Part shown: positions 34,459 through 43,479 of the stretch, in pieces
How positions within the stretch are numbered: the stretch's first letter is position 1
Layout: each line of letters begins with the position of its first letter
NCBI RefSeq assembly: GCF_036053395.1
Contig: NZ_CP107942.1
Coordinates: 4,926,501 to 4,990,500, forward strand
Origin: Actinoplanes sp. NBC_00393
GTDB lineage: Bacteria > Actinomycetota > Actinomycetes > Mycobacteriales > Micromonosporaceae
Direction of reading: 5' to 3'
Length of the DNA: 64,000 bases
Translations under genes and position numbers: made by a program
The notes under the pieces: generated by a model
Told to the model about the DNA's origin: nothing
Database searches by the model: none
What the model saw: only the letters and a program-made list of their open reading frames with translations

Positions 34459-35552
34459 TGACCGCTCCCGAGGTGCTGATCGCCCGGCCAACCGCTGGCG
34501 GCGTCGCGCATGTCGGCGCGAAGGTGGTCGGCGAGTTCCGCCGGCAGGGGCGCGACGTGCTCGACGTCCCGCTTGCCGAATCGGCCGCGCCCGCCTGGCG
34601 GGGTCTGCTCACCGGGCTGCGAGCCGCTGGGCGCATCCGGCGCGCCGGAGTCATTCACATTGAACTCGGCCGGATAACAACCGGGCCGTTCTGGTTCGCG
34701 GTAGTCGCGGTCAGCCTTCGCCGGGACGTGGTGCTCGTGGTGCACGACGCGCCGACCCTAGTGGATGCTCCGGGCGCGGCCGTGGTTCCGGCGCGCCGCG
34801 GCTGGCGGGATGCGGTGGCTCACAAGGTCTTCGCCCCGCTGCTGGATCGGCCGGTCACCCTGTACGTACGCCGTCGTGCTGGCGTCGTGGCTGTGCTGAG
34901 TGAGGTGGCGGCGCGGCAATCCTCGGCTGCCGGATTCAAGCGGGTGGAGCGGATCAACCACGGTGCCGATCCGGCACTGCCCGGTCCGCTGCCGTCGACG
35001 TCCCGGACAGTGGTGTTCGGTGGATTCCTCAGTCCGGCGAAAGGCCTCGAAGATCTCCTCGCCGCCTGGGAAGAAGCGGGCAGCGACCATCAGCTAATGA
35101 TCGCGGGCACCGCTTCTCGACAGCACGCCGAGTGGGTGGCGCGCCTGCAACGGGAGAGTGCCAAGTTCGCGAATCCGCCGCGCTGGCTCGGCTACCTCGG
35201 TGATCAGGAGTTTGCCGAGCTGATTGCCTCCGCATCGGTGGTGGTTCTGCCTTATCGGGCGGCGAACCCGGCAAGCGGAATCCTAGTACGGGCGATGGTG
35301 CAGGGCAGGGCGGTCCTCGCAACACGGGTTCCGGCCATGGAATCGCTGGTCACCGACGGGGTGACCGGGTGCCTGGTTGACGTCGGCGACACGGGCGGGC
35401 TGGCCCGCGAATTGGCGAACCTGCTCAGCGATCCGACAGCACGCGACCGCCTCGGCGCGGCCGCCGCCGAGGTCGCTGCCGTCAGGCACACGTGGGCCCG
35501 TCAGGCCAGCGACTTGGACCGAATTTATGCCGTCGCGGGGGGAACGAAATGA
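34458..35552 (+). CDS. Glycosyltransferase family 4-like protein
   Basis: The 364-residue product has a start that shares one base with the previous stop (TGATG). The N-terminal domain opens VLIARPTAGGVAHVGAKVV. The C-terminal donor domain has VFGGFLSPAKGLEDLLAAW and PYRAANPASGILVRAMVQGRAV. In the latter the first Glu of the E-x7-E motif is missing, as in the subgroup with a PYR..SG loop. Activity as a glycosyltransferase is likely, but substrate is unknown. It is translationally linked to both neighbours. Confidence 0.82.
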   Translation: MTAPEVLIARPTAGGVAHVGAKVVGEFRRQGRDVLDVPLAESAAPAWRGLLTGLRAAGRIRRAGVIHIELGRITTGPFWFAVVAVSLRRDVVLVVHDAPTLVDAPGAAVVPARRGWRDAVAHKVFAPLLDRPVTLYVRRRAGVVAVLSEVAARQSSAAGFKRVERINHGADPALPGPLPSTSRTVVFGGFLSPAKGLEDLLAAWEEAGSDHQLMIAGTASRQHAEWVARLQRESAKFANPPRWLGYLGDQEFAELIASASVVVLPYRAANPASGILVRAMVQGRAVLATRVPAMESLVTDGVTGCLVDVGDTGGLARELANLLSDPTARDRLGAAAAEVAAVRHTWARQASDLDRIYAVAGGTK

Positions 35553-36685
35553 AGATCGCTGTGATCCACAACCTGGTCGAGGGCGGTGCGCGGCGGCGCC
35601 TGGCCGAGCAGGTGACGGCGCTCGACGCGGAGGTGGTCGAGTTCACCACCTCGCAGGCCGTGCCGGTGACGGCCCGACCGTACGTGGTGCCGCTGCGCCT
35701 GGTGGCACAGCGGCTGCCTGCGGTGTTGCGGCCGCCGCAGCGGGTCCTCGACGTGCGCCGGCTCCGGTCGGTGTGGGCGGAGCTCGGGACCATGGCCGAG
35801 CGTTCGGGCGCGGACGTGATCTTTGCGAACCCCGACTCCGTGCTGCGCGGCGCGGTTCCGCTGGGCACTCGGGCCGTGCCGATCATCCGGTACTGCGACG
35901 AACCGCGCCGCATCGACTACGAGCCCGCGTTACGGGCCAGCCTGAACCCGCGTACCCGTGCCCTCTACGCCGGGCTGCGTCGGCTGGAACGGCGCACCGA
36001 CCGGGCCGGCATCGCCGAGGCCAGCCTGCTCGCCACGAACTCGCGCTACACCGCCGCCGGGATCCAGCGGGCATACGGCCGGAACGCCGAGGTGCTGCCC
36101 TGCGGCGCCCCGGAACGGATGACGCCCGACGGCTCCCACCCCCGGCACCTGCTGTCGGTCGGCTCGTTGATCCCCAGCAAGGGACACGACCTGGCGATCA
36201 CCGCGGCCGCGCGGTGCGGCCTCGGGCTCCCACTCGTCGTGGTGGCCTACCGGGACGTTCCGTCCGAACGTGACCGGCTGACCCGGCTCGCCGCTCAGCA
36301 CGGCGTCGACTTGCGGATCCGTACCGCGGTCGGTGACGACGAGTTGATCAGCCTCTACCGGGCCGCCTACGCCACCCTGTACCTGGCCGCCGCCGAACCG
36401 CTGGGCCTGGTCAGCCTCGAAGCCCAGGCGTGCGGCAGCCCGGTCGTGGTCTCCGGCGAGGGCGGGTTGCCGGAGACCGTCGCCGATGGGGTCGGCGGTT
36501 TTGTCGTGTCCCGGGACGCCGATGCGGCCGCGGCCGCGCTCGCCCGCATCGCCGAGGACCGGCCCGCGCTGTCGCGGGCCGCCGCTTCCTCCGTCACCGA
36601 GCACAGCTGGAAGCTCTCCGCGGCCCGGCTCGTCGCGCTGGCGACCGACCTGGCAGCCCGCAACCCGGTGCGGGCCATCGCATGA
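35549..36685 (+). CDS. Glycosyltransferase family 4 protein
   Basis: The 378-residue product starts at ATG 35549 (ATGA overlap, GGGGGGA upstream). It begins MKIAVIHNLVEGGARRRL and has a donor domain with LLSVGSLIPSKGHDLAI and the E-x7-E motif EPLGLVSLEAQACGSPVVV. The middle contains YEPALRASLNPRTRALY, found in membrane-associated GT4 enzymes. From here to 41 kb GC content is clearly higher than in the preceding polymerase and flippase genes, hinting at a mosaic origin of the locus. Confidence 0.87.
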   Translation: MKIAVIHNLVEGGARRRLAEQVTALDAEVVEFTTSQAVPVTARPYVVPLRLVAQRLPAVLRPPQRVLDVRRLRSVWAELGTMAERSGADVIFANPDSVLRGAVPLGTRAVPIIRYCDEPRRIDYEPALRASLNPRTRALYAGLRRLERRTDRAGIAEASLLATNSRYTAAGIQRAYGRNAEVLPCGAPERMTPDGSHPRHLLSVGSLIPSKGHDLAITAAARCGLGLPLVVVAYRDVPSERDRLTRLAAQHGVDLRIRTAVGDDELISLYRAAYATLYLAAAEPLGLVSLEAQACGSPVVVSGEGGLPETVADGVGGFVVSRDADAAAAALARIAEDRPALSRAAASSVTEHSWKLSAARLVALATDLAARNPVRAIA

Positions 36686-37821
36686 GGCATCTCGTCATGC
36701 TGGCCAAGAGCACGTGGTCACCCGCCATCCGCCGCGAGCACGCCCTGGCAACGTTGGCCCGGGCCAACGGTGTCGGCGTCGACTTCGTCGAGGCGCCGGC
36801 CGACATCCGGCGGTTGCGCGACCGCGGCACCTGGACGGCCGGCCTCCGGCGCGTCCCACCGCGCCGGGATTCCGGTCCGGCCATCGTCTATTCGCGATCG
36901 ACGTTCGTCCCCGGCCACCGCAACGCGATGGCGACCCGTCTCGACAACGGGCTCCTTCGGCGTACGGTCGAAACGCTCTGCCGTCAGGCCGCGCCCGCGG
37001 ATGTCGCCGTGGTGGTCAACGTGCCCTGGCAGTGGGGTGCCACCTCGGGCGCCGATGCCCGGCGGGTCTTCGACGCCGCCGACGACTGGAACCTGCTTCT
37101 CGACGGCCGACGACCGCACGTCCGAGAGGCGTACGCGCGGATCGCTGCCGAGGCCGACGCGATCGTCGTGGCGAACCCGAAGCTCGCCGCGCTCTTCCCC
37201 GGGCGAGAGGTCGACCTCGTGCCGAACGGAGCCCAGTCCGACCTCGTCGCCGGCGCCGGCGTGCGCCCTTCCGGCACCCGCCGCATGGTGTACATCGGCA
37301 CCCTCTCCGAGCGTTTCGACACCGCCCTGGTCACTGACGTACTCACCCGCCTGCCGGACTGGACGCTCGACCTGTACGGCGAGTTCCGCTACGCCGGGCA
37401 CGGCGACCAGCCGGCGCCCGAGTTCACCCGGCTGCTGGAGACTTTCCCCGGCCGGGTGACCTGGCACGGCGTCCTGCAGCGGGCCGAGCTCGGAACCGTG
37501 CTGGACCGGGCCGGAGTCGCACTGGTTCCGCACCGCTCCCGGTTCTCCCGCGGCCAGTCGTCGATGAAGTTCATGGACTACGCGGCCCGCGGCTGCCCGG
37601 TGGTGAGCACCCGGTGGGAGGACGACCTGGAACGGCAGGCGCCGCCTGGGGTGTGGTTCGCGGACACCGCTGACGAGTTCACCGGCGCTGTCCGGGACGC
37701 CGACCGCAACGACGCCGGCACCAGCCGTCTCGCCCTGGCATGGGCCGAGGAGCAGACCTGGGAACGCCGGTGGCCGCTCTGGGCCGGCGCGGTCTTCGAC
37801 GACGTGGCCTCGGCCGGCTGA
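36682..37821 (+). CDS. Glycosyltransferase-like protein (GT-B, divergent)
   Basis: The 379-residue product starts at ATG 36682 (ATGA overlap). The fold pattern is GT-B: HLVMLAKSTWSPAIRREHALATLA at the start, FDAADDWNLLLDG in the middle, then VYIGTLSERFDTALV. The donor region is RFSRGQSSMKFMDYAARGCPVVST. The E-x7-E motif is not present; the KFMDYAA element resembles teichuronic-acid-type TuaH enzymes. Substrate is unknown. A 10-base gap precedes the next gene. Confidence 0.78.
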   Translation: MRHLVMLAKSTWSPAIRREHALATLARANGVGVDFVEAPADIRRLRDRGTWTAGLRRVPPRRDSGPAIVYSRSTFVPGHRNAMATRLDNGLLRRTVETLCRQAAPADVAVVVNVPWQWGATSGADARRVFDAADDWNLLLDGRRPHVREAYARIAAEADAIVVANPKLAALFPGREVDLVPNGAQSDLVAGAGVRPSGTRRMVYIGTLSERFDTALVTDVLTRLPDWTLDLYGEFRYAGHGDQPAPEFTRLLETFPGRVTWHGVLQRAELGTVLDRAGVALVPHRSRFSRGQSSMKFMDYAARGCPVVSTRWEDDLERQAPPGVWFADTADEFTGAVRDADRNDAGTSRLALAWAEEQTWERRWPLWAGAVFDDVASAG

Positions 37822-37831
37822 CAGGAGCGAC

Positions 37832-39007
37832 ATGGAGATCGACGTTCTGCTCATGACCAACGCGGTGGCGCCGGACAAACTCGGTGGCCTCGAACGTTAC
37901 GTCCGTGAACTGGCGGCTGCCCTGGTCCGGGCCGGTGTCAAGGCCGCGGTGGTCGGCAAGCGGGTGCTGCCGGACTCGCCGGACACCGAGATCGGCACGG
38001 ACGGCGTCCGGGTGATCCGGCACGACGTCCCGAGCAAGGCGAGCAGGTCGTTCGCCCTGCAGTACCCGTGGCGCACGTGGCGGTCGATCCGCTCGATCCT
38101 CGACCAGCACCCGCGGGCGCTGCTGCACGGCCACTTCCCGCTGCCGATGCTCCCGCTCGCGCGGCCGTACGGATCCGCGACCCGGCCGTTCCTTTACACC
38201 CTGCACGCGCCGGTCCACAAGGAGCTGCTGGTCGAGCGGCAGGGCACGTACGCCCTCCCGGGTGTGGTGCAGCGGCCGGTGGTCGGTGCGCTGCGCCGGG
38301 TGGAAGCGTCCGTCGTGAACCAGGCCTCGCGGGTGGCCGTGCTCAGCGAGTTCATGCGCGGCCAGGTCGCCGAGCTGTCGCCGCGGGCCGGTGCCGAGGC
38401 CATGCTGATCCCGGGCGGCGTGGACACCGCGGTCTTCGAGCCGGGCGGAACTCCGCACCCGGAGCCGCTGCTCTTCACCGCGCGCCGGCTCACCCCGCGT
38501 ACCGGGGTGACCGAGCTGATCGCCGCGATGACCGCAGTCGTCGCGAAGCATCCCCGGGCGCGGCTGGCGATCGCCGGTGACGGGCACCTGCGCGGCCGCA
38601 TCGAGGCCGACATCGCCGCGCTCGGCCTGACCGGCAACGTGCAGCTGCTCGGCCGGGTCAGCGACGAAGACCTGCTGGCATGGTACCGGCGGGCCACCCT
38701 GACTGTGATGCCCACCACCGAGCTGGAGGGCTTCGGCCTGACCACCGCGGAGTCGCTGCTTTGCGGTACCCCGGTCCTGGTGACACCGGTCGGCGCCAAC
38801 CCGGAGCTGGTCGCCGACATGGATCCACGGTTCGTCACCGCCGGTGCCGACCACGCCGACATCGCCGAGGGCATCATCGCCCTGCTCGATTCACCCGCGA
38901 CTCTCGCCGAGGCACGCCGCTCGCTGCCCGGCGCGAAGGCCACCCACTGGTCCTGGGACACCGTCGCGGCCCGGCACATCGACTGGTACGAGGAAATGCG
39001 CCGATGA
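37832..39007 (+). CDS. Glycosyltransferase family 4 protein
   Basis: The 391-residue product starts at ATG 37832 with CAGGAG upstream. It opens with MTNAVAPDKLGGLERYVRELAAALVRAG, a typical GT4 acceptor-domain start. The donor domain has FTARRLTPRTGVTELIAAM, GDGHLRGRIEADI and the E-x7-E motif in ELEGFGLTTAESLLCGTPVLV. The gene is coupled to the next by an ATGA overlap. Donor sugar and linkage are not inferable. Confidence 0.88.
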   Translation: MEIDVLLMTNAVAPDKLGGLERYVRELAAALVRAGVKAAVVGKRVLPDSPDTEIGTDGVRVIRHDVPSKASRSFALQYPWRTWRSIRSILDQHPRALLHGHFPLPMLPLARPYGSATRPFLYTLHAPVHKELLVERQGTYALPGVVQRPVVGALRRVEASVVNQASRVAVLSEFMRGQVAELSPRAGAEAMLIPGGVDTAVFEPGGTPHPEPLLFTARRLTPRTGVTELIAAMTAVVAKHPRARLAIAGDGHLRGRIEADIAALGLTGNVQLLGRVSDEDLLAWYRRATLTVMPTTELEGFGLTTAESLLCGTPVLVTPVGANPELVADMDPRFVTAGADHADIAEGIIALLDSPATLAEARRSLPGAKATHWSWDTVAARHIDWYEEMRR

Positions 39008-40107
39008 ACCCCCGCCTGCAGATCGTCACACCAGTGTTTCCGCCGGCAGTCGGCGGCATCGAATCGCTCGCGCTCGGGCTGGCCGACCGCTGGGACGGAC
39101 CGGTGGAGATCCTCGCCCTGGAGGAACCGGACTCACCGGAGTGGGATGCTGCTGCCGCGTACCCCGTGCATCGGGTGAGCAACGTCCCGCGCGGCGGCCG
39201 CCGCGCGATCGCCCGGCTGACCCGGGCCGCGCTGCCCCGGGCCCGGCGCTTCCGCCCGGACATCGTGCTCAACATGCACGTCCGGTGCGGATACGCCGCC
39301 GCGCTCGCGAAACTGCCCACCGGCGCGGTGTGGCTGCAGTACTACCACGCCAAGGAAGTGCCGACCTGGTCCCGGGAGACCCGGCTCTGTGCCCGCCGCG
39401 CTGACCAAGGCATCGCGGTCAGCCGGTACACCGCATCGCTGGTCCGCTCGGTCGCGCCGGAAGCCGGTCCGCTCACCGTCATCCCGCCCGGCATTCCGGA
39501 GCCCGCGCAGGTTGTCGGCGCCACCCGCCCGGACCGGCCGACACTGCTCACCGTGGCCAGGATTAACGACCCCTACAAGGGCCACGACGTGGTGCTCGAC
39601 GCCCTGCCGATGATCCGCGAGAAGGTGCCCGGTGTTCGCTGGATCGTGGCCGGCGCCGGCAACCGGCTCGGGTGGCTCAGCGATCAGGTACGGACCCGCG
39701 GCCTCGGCGCCAACGTGGAGCTGCTCGGGCTGGTCGACGACTCGGAACGCGACCGGCTCCTCGCCACCAGCGACGTCTTCCTGCTGCCCAGCCGCACCAG
39801 CCCGGACGGGCGGGCCGGTGAGGGCTTCGGCATCGTCTACGCCGAGGCCGCCGCGGCCGGGCTCCCGATCGTCGCGGGCGACCATGGCGGCGTCGTCGAC
39901 GCGGTGCGTGACCAGGTCAGCGGCCTGCTCGTGAACCCGGCAGACCCCCGGCAGGTAGCCGACGCGGTGATCGCCCTGCTGACCGACGACGCCCGGCGGG
40001 CCCGGATGTCGAGCGCCGCGCAGGCCTGGAGCGAACAGTTCCGGTGGCACCGGGTGGCACGGGCGTTCCAGGAGTTGGCACTCAGCACCTACGAGCGAAA
40101 GGGCTGA
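39004..40107 (+). CDS. Glycosyltransferase family 4 protein, PimB-like donor domain
   Basis: The 367-residue product starts at ATG 39004 (ATGA overlap). The N-terminal domain begins LQIVTPVFPPAVGGIESLALGLAD. The donor domain contains LLTVARINDPYKGHDVVLDAL and SRTSPDGRAGEGFGIVYAEAAAAG, which resemble the mannosyltransferases PimB and MgtA, so a mannose donor is possible but unproven. A 6-base gap leads to the next gene. Confidence 0.86.
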   Translation: MNPRLQIVTPVFPPAVGGIESLALGLADRWDGPVEILALEEPDSPEWDAAAAYPVHRVSNVPRGGRRAIARLTRAALPRARRFRPDIVLNMHVRCGYAAALAKLPTGAVWLQYYHAKEVPTWSRETRLCARRADQGIAVSRYTASLVRSVAPEAGPLTVIPPGIPEPAQVVGATRPDRPTLLTVARINDPYKGHDVVLDALPMIREKVPGVRWIVAGAGNRLGWLSDQVRTRGLGANVELLGLVDDSERDRLLATSDVFLLPSRTSPDGRAGEGFGIVYAEAAAAGLPIVAGDHGGVVDAVRDQVSGLLVNPADPRQVADAVIALLTDDARRARMSSAAQAWSEQFRWHRVARAFQELALSTYERKG

Positions 40108-40113
40108 CACGTC

Positions 40114-41217
40114 ATGGTCGCTGTTCTGCACGTCACCCAGCCGACCACCGGCGGGGTGGGCCGGGTGGTTCTCGGCCTGGCGAGGGCTCAGGCTGACGCC
40201 GGGCTCGACGTCACCGTCGCCTGCCCGGCCGGCCCGCTCGCCGGGAAACTGGCGAACGCCGGGGTGCGCTGGGAACGGTGGGAGTCCGACCGGCAGCCCG
40301 GGCGCAGTGTCGCGGCGGAGATGGGCGCGCTCGACCGGATCATCACAGCCGGCCGGCCCGACCTCGTGCACCTGCACTCCAGCAAGGCCGGGCTGGTCGG
40401 GCGGCTCGCCGTACGCGGCCGCCGGCCGACCGTCTTCCAGCCGCACGCCTGGTCGTTCCTCGCCGCCACCGGCAAAGCGCGCTTCGCGGCGATCCGCTGG
40501 GAGCGGTACGCGACCCGCTGGACCGACCTCACCCTGTACTGCAGCGGACACGAGCGGGCGGAAGGCATCGCACACGGCGTGGCCGGTCCCGGGCGGCTGG
40601 TGCTCAACGGGGTCGACTTGGACCATTTCCATCCGTCCACCGAGCCGGAACGGCAGGCCGCCCGCGATGCACTGGACCTGCCCGCTGACAAGTTCGTCGC
40701 CGCAGTCGTCGGCCGCCGGTCCGAGCAGAAAGGGCAGGACATCGCCGTACAAGCCTGGCGCCGGATTCGCGCCGCAGAGCCGAACGCGATGCTGTTGCTT
40801 GTGGGCGACGGCTACCGCGATGCGCGTGATTCTAGAGCCGGCGTGGTGACCCGGGCTGCCCGCGAAGACGTACGGCCGGTGTTCCAGGCGGCTGACATCA
40901 TGGTGTCGCCATCGCGCTGGGAAGGTTTGTCGCTGTCACTGCTAGAAGGCATGGCGGCCGGTCGACCTACCGTCGCCACCGACGTAGCAGGCAGCCGGGA
41001 AGCTCTGTTGGACGGCCCGCTCGCGCCGGGCGGCACCGTAGTGCCAGCCGCTGACGAGGATGCACTCACGGAGGCAGTTCTCATGCGGCTGCGGCGTCCC
41101 GACCTTACCGCCCGAGAGGGAGCCGCAGCCCGGCGGCGGGCTGAAGCGGCCTTCAGCGAGGCCGCTACAACCGACTCAGTGGTTGAAGCATACCGGCTGC
41201 TACTGGCCCGGCTTTGA
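40114..41217 (+). CDS. Glycosyltransferase family 4 protein
   Basis: The 367-residue product starts MVAVLHVTQPTTGGVGRVVLGLARAQADAGLDV and has VGRRSEQKGQDIAVQAWRRI and the E-x7-E motif in RWEGLSLSLLEGMAAGRPTVAT. It is the last of seven consecutive glycosyltransferase genes. Toward its 3' end the third-position GC bias relaxes, and this trend continues in the following membrane glycosyltransferase gene. Confidence 0.88.
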   Translation: MVAVLHVTQPTTGGVGRVVLGLARAQADAGLDVTVACPAGPLAGKLANAGVRWERWESDRQPGRSVAAEMGALDRIITAGRPDLVHLHSSKAGLVGRLAVRGRRPTVFQPHAWSFLAATGKARFAAIRWERYATRWTDLTLYCSGHERAEGIAHGVAGPGRLVLNGVDLDHFHPSTEPERQAARDALDLPADKFVAAVVGRRSEQKGQDIAVQAWRRIRAAEPNAMLLLVGDGYRDARDSRAGVVTRAAREDVRPVFQAADIMVSPSRWEGLSLSLLEGMAAGRPTVATDVAGSREALLDGPLAPGGTVVPAADEDALTEAVLMRLRRPDLTAREGAAARRRAEAAFSEAATTDSVVEAYRLLLARL

Positions 41218-41374
41218 GTTGCCGTGAGCTGGATTGCGTGAACTCGGCACCGTCGCTGCTTCCACGAAAGAAGCCACATCACCTGCGGCTACCTCGCTCT
41301 GCAACCCGGCCGCTGCGGTATGGGCGACCCCGGGTCTCGACGACGATCTCCCTGAGGCGACTACAGGAGGGACT

Positions 41375-42577
41375 GTGAAATCGGTTCCGGACACGTCCGG
41401 TAAAACCGCGACCGCGGTCAGGTCAGCGACAGCCGAGGCGGTTCCCACGCACGGACGGCGCAGACACGGCCTTGCCGTTGCCTTGAGCCTGTATACCCTG
41501 CTGCGTGCAATCAATTTCGCCACTCTGGCAATAGCCGCCAACATCCAGCACGAGGATCTGCGCGGACTATTGCTGGCCTTTGATGCTACTTGGTATGCAG
41601 ACATTGCGGTTAACGGCTATGACGACGTTGTGAAGGCAGACTCAAACGGATTGCTCAAGCAAAGCAATCTCGCCTTCTTTCCACTCTATCCGGCTTTGAC
41701 AGCGGCAGTGAAATCAACACTGCACGTCGACGTCGGTGCGGCGCTTCTCATGGTCGCCAATGTTGCCGCTTTCGCGGCGGCCGCTGCCTTATACGCTATC
41801 GGCTCGCACATCCGCAGCCCGCGTACCGGCATCCTGCTAGCGGCTCTGTGGGCAGTCACCCCCCACGCGATGGTCCAATCCATGGGGTACAGCGAATCCG
41901 TGTTCACCGCTTTGGCCGCCTACGGACTGTTCGCCCTCCTACGGCGCCAGTGGCTTACTGCAGGCATCCTCACACTGCTGGCCGGCTTGACCCGGCCCAC
42001 TGCAGCAGCCCTCATCGCGACTGTAGTACTGGTCGCCTTGTTGGCCGTATGGAGGAAACCAGTTCTGTGGCGCGCCTGGGCCGCCATACTGCTGGCGCCA
42101 CTGGGCCTAGTCGGTTTTATGACGTGGGTCGCCGTCCGTCTCGGTCGGATTGACGGCTACTTCTACGCACAAAGCCAGGCATGGAACATGTCATTCGACG
42201 GCGGCTTCTATACGGTACGGTTCTTCGTTTACTCATTCGTACGTAGCTCCTTCTTGGGCGGCTCGGCGCCATTCGAATACGCCGAGGTCAGTCTTGTCTT
42301 AGCGGCCGCTTCGCTGCTCCTGTTCGCGGCGGTCCGCGCTCGGGTGCCGTGGCCGTTGCTCTTGTACGCCGCAATCTGTCTGATCGTCGCCTTCACGGGC
42401 GCAGGCTTCTACTGGTCGAAGGCCAGGATGCTCGTGCCTGCGTTCCCGCTCCTACTCCCTCTTGTCTTCTGGAGCGAGCGAAGCAGGCTGAGGATCGTCC
42501 TGGTAATCACACTGTTGACCGTGATGTCAGCATTCCTGACCGTCTACTTGAGCCTGCATTGGAAACATTCCTTTTAA
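41375..42577 (+). CDS. GT-C membrane mannosyltransferase-like protein (PIG-V type)
   Basis: The 400-residue product starts at GTG 41375 with ACAGGAGGG upstream; the frame is open to 41234 but without a binding site. It is polytopic with about ten helices. An extracytoplasmic DATWYADIAVNGYD loop after the first helix carries an early Asp, and FFPLYPAL and SMGYSESVFTALAAYGLFA follow; these are PIG-V/GPI-mannosyltransferase-like hallmarks. It would use a polyprenyl-phosphate sugar donor outside the membrane. Codon choice is strikingly less GC-rich than its neighbours, suggesting transfer, and an IS remnant lies directly downstream. Confidence 0.78.
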   Translation: MKSVPDTSGKTATAVRSATAEAVPTHGRRRHGLAVALSLYTLLRAINFATLAIAANIQHEDLRGLLLAFDATWYADIAVNGYDDVVKADSNGLLKQSNLAFFPLYPALTAAVKSTLHVDVGAALLMVANVAAFAAAAALYAIGSHIRSPRTGILLAALWAVTPHAMVQSMGYSESVFTALAAYGLFALLRRQWLTAGILTLLAGLTRPTAAALIATVVLVALLAVWRKPVLWRAWAAILLAPLGLVGFMTWVAVRLGRIDGYFYAQSQAWNMSFDGGFYTVRFFVYSFVRSSFLGGSAPFEYAEVSLVLAAASLLLFAAVRARVPWPLLLYAAICLIVAFTGAGFYWSKARMLVPAFPLLLPLVFWSERSRLRIVLVITLLTVMSAFLTVYLSLHWKHSF

Positions 42578-42714
42578 CGGAGCCGGCGGCATTCGTAACC
42601 CACTTACAAGCCCTCGAAGAAGGCTCAATCACCACATGATCATCTATTCGCCGGCGGGATTCTGCGATGCCCGCAAGCCACACTGAGCCATTCCGCGCAA
42701 GCGACTACTGACGG

Positions 42715-43290
42715 TCACGTGGTTCGGTCGTGCTCGATGTGGAGGATGACCAGCGCGGCGGCGACGATCTTCCCGATCCGCGAGGGGTTGAGGCTGATGT
42801 TGCGGAGGGCTTTGAAGGTCATCTTGAGTAGGGAGTTTCCGCGTTCGCCGATGGCGCGCAGGCTGTTGTGGGCCTTGTTGAGCTGTTGCTGGATGGGGCT
42901 GAGCTTGGCGTTCTTCGGTTCTTGAACGCGACGGTGATGGTGTCGGAGTCGCCTTCGTAGCCAAGGTCGCCGAGGGTGCGCATGTCGGCGCCAGCAGCGG
43001 TGAGGACGGGCAGGATCTCGTCGTGGGTGCGTAGTGCGGTGATGTCGTGTTCACGGCCGGGTCGCACGTCGGAGGTCCAGATCGGCCAGCCGTCGGGCAC
43101 GGTGACTACCCGGATGTTGCCGCCGTGGTTGTCATGTTTTCCCGACCACCAGAGGTCGACGCCGACCGTGGGACCCGGTGTTTGACAGCGGTCGGTCTCT
43201 ACGAGGATCCCGTCGATGTTCACGTGGTCGTGACCGGCGGCCTTGGTGGCGAGTAGCGCGCCGTGCAGGCTCGGGGAGCGACCGGCGCCA
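42715..43290 (-). pseudogene. IS5-type transposase remnant, 5'-truncated and frameshifted
   Basis: The minus strand encodes a DDE-transposase fragment. The block from 43223 down reads NIDGILVETDRC and GVDLWWSGKHDNHGG, then GREHDITALRTHDEIL and LGDLGYEGDSDTITVAFK. Near 42922 one base is missing; the following frame continues with KNAKLSPIQQQLNKAH and GERGNSLLKMTFKALRNI to TGA at 42715. Upstream the frame runs back as GRSPSLHGALLATKAAGHDHV without a proper N-terminal half. Both defects make it non-functional. No terminal inverted repeats were found. It marks the right edge of the polysaccharide locus. Confidence 0.85.
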
Positions 43291-43479
43291 ATAGGCTCGC
43301 TACATGCAGTAACCGAGATGTTGCTCGGAATGCCTCATTGCACGGAAGAGTCCCGACAGCGCGAGATCGGCGATCTGGTGATCTACTCACTCCCGAACGC
43401 CGCCGACCGTTTCTCGGCGTCGTCCTGACTCGGTATCCCGGACGACGGGGATGAGTGTGATCAGGAGACGAGGCTACGG
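43291..43479. other. Non-coding stretch between IS remnant and response regulator
   Basis: Short open frames here are shadows or fragments with no binding sites. Together with 42578-42714 this is the remainder of the 902-base gene-free gap around the IS remnant. Beyond possible degraded transposase DNA nothing else was recognised. Confidence 0.4.
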
